Shown here one piece after another: positions 1-4,661 of a stretch of DNA of 14,592 nt (position 1 is the first letter of the stretch; each line of letters begins with the position of its first letter). Under the pieces are notes generated by a model, which was not told the DNA's origin, ran no database searches, and saw only the letters and a list, made by a program, of their open reading frames with translations. The DNA is from an uncultured Bacilli bacterium (GTDB lineage Bacteria; Bacillota_I; Bacilli_A; RFN20; CAG-826), in the NCBI GenBank assembly GCA_934162685.1, contig CAKPJO010000017.1:1-14592 (forward strand), in the 5' to 3' direction. The translations under genes were made by a program, and so were the position numbers.

Positions 1-743
1 GTGGCTAAATGTCTTCCGCCATCAACAATTAAGTCATGGCCAGTAATAAATCTAGCTTTATCTGATGCTAAAAACATAATAGCATTAGTAATATCACGTG
101 GAGAAGGTGTCATATGTAAGTAGTTAGTATGACTTAAATCTCCGCCAGTGGCGTTTTGTGTTGGAATCATACCTGGACATACGCAGTTCACGTTAATTCC
201 AAATTTACCAACTTCTTTAGCCATTGATTTGCTCATAGATAATACTCCGCCTTTAGAAGCACCATATTCACTATGCATAACATGTCCTTCTAATCCAACG
301 ACGGAAGAAGTATTAATGATTTTACCACCATGCTTTGCTTCAATCATATATTGTGCACATTTACGGCAGAAATAAAATGTACCAAACAAATTAACCCCAA
401 TAACATTTTGGAATACTTCGTCACTTTGTTCATAAAATAAATGACGATTTTTTCTTGCTGAGCCACCAGCAAGGTTAACTAAGATATCAATTCTTCCAAA
501 ATCTTTAATGATTTGATCAACACAAGCATTGACCTCTTCAGAATGTAAAATATTAACAACATAAAGTTTGGCTTCTCCACCAAAATCTTTGACTTCTTCA
601 ATTACTTTTTTGCCTAATTCTTCATTGAAGTCGACAACTGCCACTTTAGCGCCACATTTTGCAAATTCTTTAACGCAATCTGAACCAATGCCTCCTGCTC
701 CTCCTGTAACAATTACAACTTTGTCTTTAAATTCGTTTTCCAT
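1..743 (-). CDS. Short-chain dehydrogenase/reductase (SDR), C-terminus cut by window edge
   Basis: Reading the minus strand from ATG at 743 gives 247 codons with no stop before the window edge. The order of motifs is that of a classical SDR: TGGAGGIG cofactor loop (residues 13-20), Asp38 at the end of beta-2 (which favours NAD over NADP), NLAG (90-93), Asn118, catalytic Ser147, Tyr160 and Lys164 in the YGASK motif, and CPG (189-191). The last visible residues, DGGRHLA, match the usual SDR C-terminus, so only a few codons are missing. The start is supported by AGGAAAGGA ending 7 bases upstream. It is a soluble NAD(P)-dependent oxidoreductase; the substrate cannot be read from sequence. Because it diverges from an AraC regulator next to a glycosidase operon, a sugar, sugar acid or polyol is a reasonable guess. 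Family assignment is secure, substrate is not. Confidence 0.95.
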   Translation of the reverse strand, partial: MENEFKDKVVIVTGGAGGIGSDCVKEFAKCGAKVAVVDFNEELGKKVIEEVKDFGGEAKLYVVNILHSEEVNACVDQIIKDFGRIDILVNLAGGSARKNRHLFYEQSDEVFQNVIGVNLFGTFYFCRKCAQYMIEAKHGGKIINTSSVVGLEGHVMHSEYGASKGGVLSMSKSMAKEVGKFGINVNCVCPGMIPTQNATGGDLSHTNYLHMTPSPRDITNAIMFLASDKARFITGHDLIVDGGRHLA

Positions 744-767
744 AATTTTTTCCTTTCCTATAAAACT

Positions 768-773
768 AGTATA
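768..773 (-). promoter_or_regulatory. Possible -10 element for the SDR gene
   Basis: On the minus strand there is a TATACT hexamer 24 bases upstream of the SDR start codon. No convincing -35 hexamer lies at the right spacing, so activation by the divergent AraC regulator is possible. The leader would be short. Confidence 0.3.
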
Positions 774-822
774 AAAAGTGAGGATGTTTTTAAAATACAA
801 ATAATGTTTATTTTTATAAAAT

Positions 823-851
823 TTGCTTTTTTTCTTTTTATGTTTTATTAT
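823..851 (+). promoter_or_regulatory. Putative sigma-A promoter for the first AraC regulator
   Basis: TTGCTT (823-828) and TATTAT (846-851) are separated by 17 bases, close to the housekeeping consensus. The predicted transcript would begin about 10 bases before the ATG at 869, so the GGAG ribosome binding site (858-861) would lie at the extreme 5' end. That is a weak point of this call. The 125-base divergent region also holds the SDR promoter. Confidence 0.4.
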
Positions 852-868
852 GAATTCGGAGATAACTT

Positions 869-1633
869 ATGGAAAATATTTTTATTAGCAATGTAAAATC
901 AATAACTTGTCCATTTTCTTCTATAGGATCAGGCGGAAGAAGAGCAAATAGAAATAATCATGCAATTATATTTAAATTCGAGGGAGAAACTATTTATTCT
1001 TCTAATCATAAAACATATATTTCGAATGCAGAAAATATTGCTTTTTTACCTAAAGATTGTAATTATTCTTGGAAATCACAGGTTGAAGGACACTTTTATT
1101 CTATAGAGTTTGAAGGAAATATTGATATAGATGAAATAAAAATGTTTAAATACCAACATAAAGAAAAACTATTAAAAATATTTGCTAATTATGAATATGA
1201 TTTATTAAATAATAAAGAAATAAAAGAATTTATCATGTTGAAATATACATATGAAATTTTATATGAATTGCTCACCGGTAATTTAAGTAAAAAATATCAT
1301 CCATCGTCTAAAAAAGAGGATATGATAAAAATATTAGAATATATTGATAAAAATATATCTTTACCATTATCTAATGAATTACTAGCTAAAAAATCCGGTT
1401 ATAGCACATCATATTTTCGTAACATTTTTATTAAAACTATTGGGGTATCGCCGATGCAATATGTTACACAAGTTCGTATGGAAAAAGCGGTTGAAATGCT
1501 AGAAAGCGACTACGGAACTATAACAAATTTAGCGTTTTCATTAGGATATGAAAATATCTATCATTTTTCTAATGTGTTTAAAAAGTACTATGGAATGAGC
1601 CCTTTACAATATAAGAAGAAGTTTGATAAGTAA
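869..1633 (+). CDS. AraC-family transcriptional regulator (first copy)
   Basis: A 254-residue protein. The C-terminal part, about residues 152-250, has the two helix-turn-helix units of the AraC/XylS family. The first is around LLAKKSGYSTSYFRNIFIK. The second is around ITNLAFSLGYENIYHFSNVF and is followed by the family-typical GMSPLQYKK end. The N-terminal part, about 30-135, looks like a small cupin-type ligand-sensing domain (HAIIFKFEGETIY, then NYSW and FYSIEFEG). GGAG lies 7 bases before the ATG. It probably senses a sugar released from a glycan and activates nearby genes. Likely targets are the divergent SDR gene and the GH43 operon starting at 1831, whose upstream region carries an operator-like site. 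The second AraC protein in the window (7218-8018) has the same length and the same N-terminal pattern, so the two look like paralogues. Ligand unknown. Confidence 0.93.
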   Translation: MENIFISNVKSITCPFSSIGSGGRRANRNNHAIIFKFEGETIYSSNHKTYISNAENIAFLPKDCNYSWKSQVEGHFYSIEFEGNIDIDEIKMFKYQHKEKLLKIFANYEYDLLNNKEIKEFIMLKYTYEILYELLTGNLSKKYHPSSKKEDMIKILEYIDKNISLPLSNELLAKKSGYSTSYFRNIFIKTIGVSPMQYVTQVRMEKAVEMLESDYGTITNLAFSLGYENIYHFSNVFKKYYGMSPLQYKKKFDK

Positions 1634-1679
1634 AAATGCGATTAATTATTCTTGATTTTAACACTTAATGCAACAATTA

Positions 1680-1703
1680 AAGCAAAAATATTGCTTATTT
1701 TTT
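1680..1703 (+). terminator. Weak candidate terminator after the first AraC gene
   Basis: AAGCAA (1680-1685), a 5-base loop and TTGCTT (1691-1696) form a 6-bp stem followed by A and six T residues (1698-1703). The stem is short and AT-rich, so termination may be partial and read-through into the GH43 operon is possible. Confidence 0.4.
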
Positions 1704-1709
1704 GGTTCT

Positions 1710-1733
1710 GTATCAAAAAAGATAAAAATATCA
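1710..1733 (+). promoter_or_regulatory. Operator-like site upstream of the GH43 operon (copy 1)
   Basis: The site starts with GTATCAAAAAAGA (1710-1722), identical to 8103-8115, and continues through a nearly matching A-rich stretch to ATATCA. It contains TATC at 1711 and again at 1729, plus GATA at 1721, so it has both direct-repeat and inverted half-site character. It lies immediately upstream of the region where the operon promoter is expected, which is where an AraC-type activator would bind. Its function is inferred from duplication and position. Confidence 0.5.
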
Positions 1734-1742
1734 GTTTTGCCA

Positions 1743-1770
1743 TTTTCATATTTATGACTTTTATTAAAAT
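1743..1770 (+). promoter_or_regulatory. Possible promoter of the GH43/GLUG operon
   Basis: TTTTCA (1743-1748) and TAAAAT (1765-1770) are separated by 16 bases. Both are poor matches to consensus, as expected for an activator-dependent promoter. The distance from the operator-like site is nearly the same as for the better promoter at 8137-8165. TTGCCA at 1737 is an alternative -35, but no good -10 lies at the right spacing from it. Confidence 0.35.
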
Positions 1771-1830
1771 AAGTATGAAAGGGTTTTCAAGATAAAGCTG
1801 TATCATTATGGCTATATCAAATAATACTTT

Positions 1831-2739
1831 ATGAAATTAAATATTGAACAGAATCGTTCTCAAGGAGATCCATACGTAATTAAATCTAATGGTATTTATT
1901 ACATGTATTCAACGCATGGTGAAGGAGTTCATCTATATTCTTCGAAAGACAAAATGAATTGGGACTATCGTGGAATAGTTTTTACTAAAATTGATGAAAA
2001 AGAATATTGGGCTCCTGCAGTTATCGAAATAGATAATAAGTTTTATATGTATGTGTCTACAATGGGAATTAATGAAACGGATACACATAAGCAAAGAATA
2101 CTTGTTGCTGTTTCTAATAAACCAGATGATGAATTTAAATTTATCAAGTATATTCTTGATCCATTCTCTATTGATCCGCATGTTGTTAAATCTGGTAATG
2201 ACTTATACATTTTTTATTCATTAAATGATTATGATGCTCCACGAGCAGGAACGCTTATCGTAGTTGATAAAATGAAATCACCTATTGAAGTTGAAGGACA
2301 CCCTAAAGTGGTAGTGCGTGCAACATTAGATGAAGAAATATTCATGAGAGATCGTTTTAAAAAAGGACAACATTGGCACACAATTGAAGGAGCTTATTAC
2401 TTTAGAAAAGGCGATTATCATTATGTTTTATATTCCGGTAATTGCTTTAATAGCGAAAACTATTATATCGGATATGCAGTAGCAAAAGGTGATACGGATA
2501 ATTTATTAGAATTAGATTTTAAAAAATATCCAAATGACAATACTTATCATCCTTTATTAAGAAAGAATGATGAAGAAGAGGGTACTGGACATAATTCAAT
2601 GATTATTGAAGATGGACATTATTACATCATATATCATGGAAGAGATTATAACGCTTTTCAAAAGAATAAAGATGTGCGTACAGCAAGAATATGTGAAATT
2701 TCTGTCAATAAAGAGGAACTAAAAGTTATCAAAAGATAG
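1831..2739 (+). CDS. Cytoplasmic glycoside hydrolase, GH43-like five-bladed propeller
   Basis: A 302-residue protein with no signal peptide, so probably intracellular. The GH43 (clan GH-F) pattern is visible: catalytic base Asp13 in QGDPYVI, WAPAVIEIDNKFYMYVS (60-76) in the next blade, pKa-modulating Asp115 in SIDPHVV, general acid Glu186 in TIEGAYYFRKGDYHYVLYSG, and His254 in GTGHNSMI. Members of this family act as beta-xylosidases, alpha-L-arabinofuranosidases, arabinanases or galactosidases; sequence alone does not separate these here. ATG 1831 is the only sensible start, because an in-frame TAA lies just upstream at 1822 and Asp13 must be retained. No ribosome binding site is evident. It is the first gene of the operon and would finish degradation of imported oligosaccharides. 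The lipoprotein at 12512 is a second, exported GH43-like enzyme. Confidence 0.88.
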   Translation: MKLNIEQNRSQGDPYVIKSNGIYYMYSTHGEGVHLYSSKDKMNWDYRGIVFTKIDEKEYWAPAVIEIDNKFYMYVSTMGINETDTHKQRILVAVSNKPDDEFKFIKYILDPFSIDPHVVKSGNDLYIFYSLNDYDAPRAGTLIVVDKMKSPIEVEGHPKVVVRATLDEEIFMRDRFKKGQHWHTIEGAYYFRKGDYHYVLYSGNCFNSENYYIGYAVAKGDTDNLLELDFKKYPNDNTYHPLLRKNDEEEGTGHNSMIIEDGHYYIIYHGRDYNAFQKNKDVRTARICEISVNKEELKVIKR

Positions 2740-2771
2740 CTTTATATTAAAAAAGAAAGGACAAAAAAATA

Positions 2772-2927
2772 ATGAAAAATTACAAGAAACCTATTTTAGT
2801 TGTTGAGTTAATTAAATTAGAAGATGTTGTTTTGCAAAGTTCAGTTGCTGGCGTTGAAACCGTCGAAGGAAATCACACTGCTGATACCGATGTCAACATA
2901 ACCTTCGGGGGGGGGTACAATAAATAA
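2772..2927 (+). CDS. Small protein (51 aa) with charged N-terminus and Gly-rich tail
   Basis: An open frame from ATG 2772 to TAA 2925-2927, with GAAAGGA about 10 bases upstream. It starts MKNYKKPILVVELIKLEDVV, continues with a short Ser/Gly stretch, and ends in an acidic, Asn/Thr-containing tail with FGGGYNK. There is no Cys, membrane segment or classical signal peptide. From memory, short proteins starting K-x-Y-x-K-P followed by an E/L-rich stretch and a small-residue break are common in gut Firmicutes and Bacteroidetes and are mostly uncharacterised; I could not search for relatives. The gap to the GH43 gene is 32 bases with no terminator. Its stop codon overlaps the next gene's start by one base (TAATG), so it is probably translated and coupled to the GLUG protein. 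The three Gly codons near the end are all GGG, forming the G9 run, which is unusual in such AT-rich DNA. Confidence 0.7.
   Translation: MKNYKKPILVVELIKLEDVVLQSSVAGVETVEGNHTADTDVNITFGGGYNK
2860..2911 (+). other. Possible RNA stem enclosing the 3' part of the small gene and the G run
   Basis: CGAAGG (2864-2869) is perfectly complementary to CCTTCG (2902-2907). The pairing could extend outward by T2863-G2908 (wobble) and, after one mismatch, by CC 2860-2861 with two Gs of the run (2910-2911). The loop is 32 bases. In the mRNA this could mask part of the poly-G ribosome binding site until ribosomes translating the small gene open it. Structure inferred by eye, without an energy calculation. Confidence 0.4.
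2907..2915 (+). repeat. Poly-G homopolymer tract (G9)
   Basis: Nine consecutive G residues, the longest G run in the window, encode three of the small protein's last six residues. The run ends 11 bases before ATG 2927 and is the only Shine-Dalgarno-like sequence available to that gene. Such tracts are prone to slippage in replication and also to sequencing error. One base fewer would carry the small frame past the downstream start to a stop at 3001-3003. One base more would end it at 2921-2923. Confidence 0.95.
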
Positions 2928-4606
2928 TGAAAACAAAAATTTCTTATTATGTAACCCTAAGTGTAGTTACATTAGGAGCAATGGCTGCAGTGGTTTTGTC
3001 TAATAATGGCAGCCATAGTGACAATAACTTCAAAAACAATGGCGAAGTTATCTATTTAAATAAACAAAATCTTATTGGCGAGGCTGTTGAAGATACCCCA
3101 TTAAAATTTGAATCATCAAAAATGTTTGCATTTTATGATAAAACAAAAGATAGTAAAGAATCTCTTAGGTTTGCAGTAGCGGTAAAAGGTGAAATTGATT
3201 CTATAAATTATACAAGAGCCGCTATCGGAAGTTATGGAGAACAAGTGGAAAGTATTACCAAAGTATATCGTGGTCTTGAAGTAGAAGGTAATACATTCTA
3301 TTATGATGGTGCAACATTAACCACTAATGAATCTGCACAAGGAAAATATTATTGGGCTGTCTTTAATATTACTTATGCTGATACAGTATCAGTTACAAAA
3401 GAAGATGTTGTTAGCATGGAACTTACAATAAATGGAGAAACAAAAAGTTTTTCTTCATCATTAACTCAATCTAAATTTGGTGGCGGTGATGGATCAGAAA
3501 CAAATCCATATTTGATCTATAGTCAAGTTGGTTGGAATAAATACGTAGAAGATGCCAATGCCAATGCGAAAAACTTTTCTAAAAAATATATTAGTTTAGT
3601 TACATCTTCTATAACATCAGAAACAATGATAAAAGAATTTTATGGAAACTTTGATGGACATAATAATAAAATAAATGTGCAAATAACAGAAAGTACTAGC
3701 AATGGTATAGGTACAGGGTTATTTAGCGTTAATAGGGGCGGTATTATTGAAAATTTAGTAGTGGAAGGCAGAGTTGACGGAGTTGTGAATATTGCTGGCA
3801 TTGCAGGAATTAATGATGGAACTATAAAAAATTGTGTTAATTATGCAAGCATTGTTAATAATGGAAGTAGAGCGGGTGGTATAACTGCTTATTCAAGACA
3901 AGGTAGTAGTGTAATTAGTTGTGATAATCATGGCCCAATTAGTGGTGGATCAGTTGATAATAACGGCAGTAAGAGTACAAATGATATGCGTGGTGTTGGA
4001 GGAGTTATTGGTACAATTCATAATAATAGCACTAACGATGTTAATATTAAAATTGAGAATTGTAACAATTTTGGAACAGTCCATAATAATTATCAAGCAG
4101 TTGGTGGAATTGCTGGTTTAATTTTATCAAACGCACATAAAACCGCTTTAACCGGTGAATTAACTATTAAAAATTGTACAAATTCCGGCGAAATCAGTGG
4201 TGGAAAATCATTTGTAGGCGGAATAATAGGTGTTATGAATAATGTAAACATCGTTATTGATAATTGTAAAAACTTAGAAGGCGGAAACGTTACTGGAACA
4301 TGCTTTGTTGGTGGAATTGTTGGAGCATTTGGTTATAGTACTGCTGTAGCAGATTTAAAACAAAATACGACAATTTCAAATTGTTCCAATGCCGCTAATA
4401 TAACTGCAACTGCTGAGCACACTAGCGGTGGATATCGTGTTGGAGGTATAACTGGGATGGCTTATGGAACTGCGGTTAAATCTTGCACTAATAGCGGAAC
4501 TATTACTGGCGGAGATAATGAAGTTTTAGCTCCAAATGGAACATCTACAAATAAATATGTTGGTACTTTAGTCGGCTTTAAAACTGGTAAAGCTACCATA
4601 GAATAA
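2927..4606 (+). CDS. Membrane-anchored GLUG-repeat surface protein
   Basis: A 559-residue protein. Residues 5-25 form a hydrophobic N-terminal segment without a lipobox Cys, so it is either a signal peptide (a possible site lies after AMA, 18-20) or an uncleaved anchor. Residues about 40-180 form an unrecognised, probably beta-rich domain. From GSETNPYLI (189-197) to the end there are tandem GLUG-type units of roughly 30-45 residues, with recurring VGGIxG and xIxNCxNxGxI signatures (for example around 290, 317, 357, 392, 430, 461 and 506). These probably form a right-handed beta-helix used in adhesion or carbohydrate binding. The last third closely matches the end of the lipoprotein at 4662-7121, so the modules are paralogous. 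The start overlaps the stop of the small gene (TAATG) with the G9 run just upstream. It stops at ATIE, whereas the paralogous module runs eight residues further. No catalytic residues are evident. Confidence 0.88.
   Translation: MKTKISYYVTLSVVTLGAMAAVVLSNNGSHSDNNFKNNGEVIYLNKQNLIGEAVEDTPLKFESSKMFAFYDKTKDSKESLRFAVAVKGEIDSINYTRAAIGSYGEQVESITKVYRGLEVEGNTFYYDGATLTTNESAQGKYYWAVFNITYADTVSVTKEDVVSMELTINGETKSFSSSLTQSKFGGGDGSETNPYLIYSQVGWNKYVEDANANAKNFSKKYISLVTSSITSETMIKEFYGNFDGHNNKINVQITESTSNGIGTGLFSVNRGGIIENLVVEGRVDGVVNIAGIAGINDGTIKNCVNYASIVNNGSRAGGITAYSRQGSSVISCDNHGPISGGSVDNNGSKSTNDMRGVGGVIGTIHNNSTNDVNIKIENCNNFGTVHNNYQAVGGIAGLILSNAHKTALTGELTIKNCTNSGEISGGKSFVGGIIGVMNNVNIVIDNCKNLEGGNVTGTCFVGGIVGAFGYSTAVADLKQNTTISNCSNAANITATAEHTSGGYRVGGITGMAYGTAVKSCTNSGTITGGDNEVLAPNGTSTNKYVGTLVGFKTGKATIE
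3479..4603 (+). repeat. GLUG beta-helix module, copy A
   Basis: Encodes residues 185-559 of the surface protein. It opens with GDGSETNPYLI and closes with GGYRVGGITGMAYGT, CTNSG and KATIE. The same order of landmarks is found in copy B (5985-7094). DNA similarity is visible by eye near the end, for example ggtggatatcgt and atggcttatgg in both copies. Confidence 0.8.
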
Positions 4607-4661
4607 ATATTAATTTTCTTTTAAAATAAGGAAGATACTATCACAAATTGAGGAATAAAAT

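Noticed and set aside
148..774. Two plus-strand open frames opposite the SDR gene
   Set aside because: They are antisense shadows; the minus strand carries all SDR motifs continuously, with a ribosome binding site at its start.
1634..1830. 197-base gap considered as a riboswitch or small RNA
   Set aside because: It is AT-rich with only a weak stem at 1680-1703 and shows no conserved aptamer-like structure I can recognise; operator and promoter elements explain it better.
1933..2181. Minus-strand open frame inside the GH43 gene
   Set aside because: Low-complexity translation with no ribosome binding site, opposite a gene with conserved catalytic residues.
3921..4121. Plus-strand open frame of 66 codons inside the GLUG gene
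   Set aside because: Repetitive Ile/Leu/Val translation is the out-of-frame reading of the GLUG repeats.
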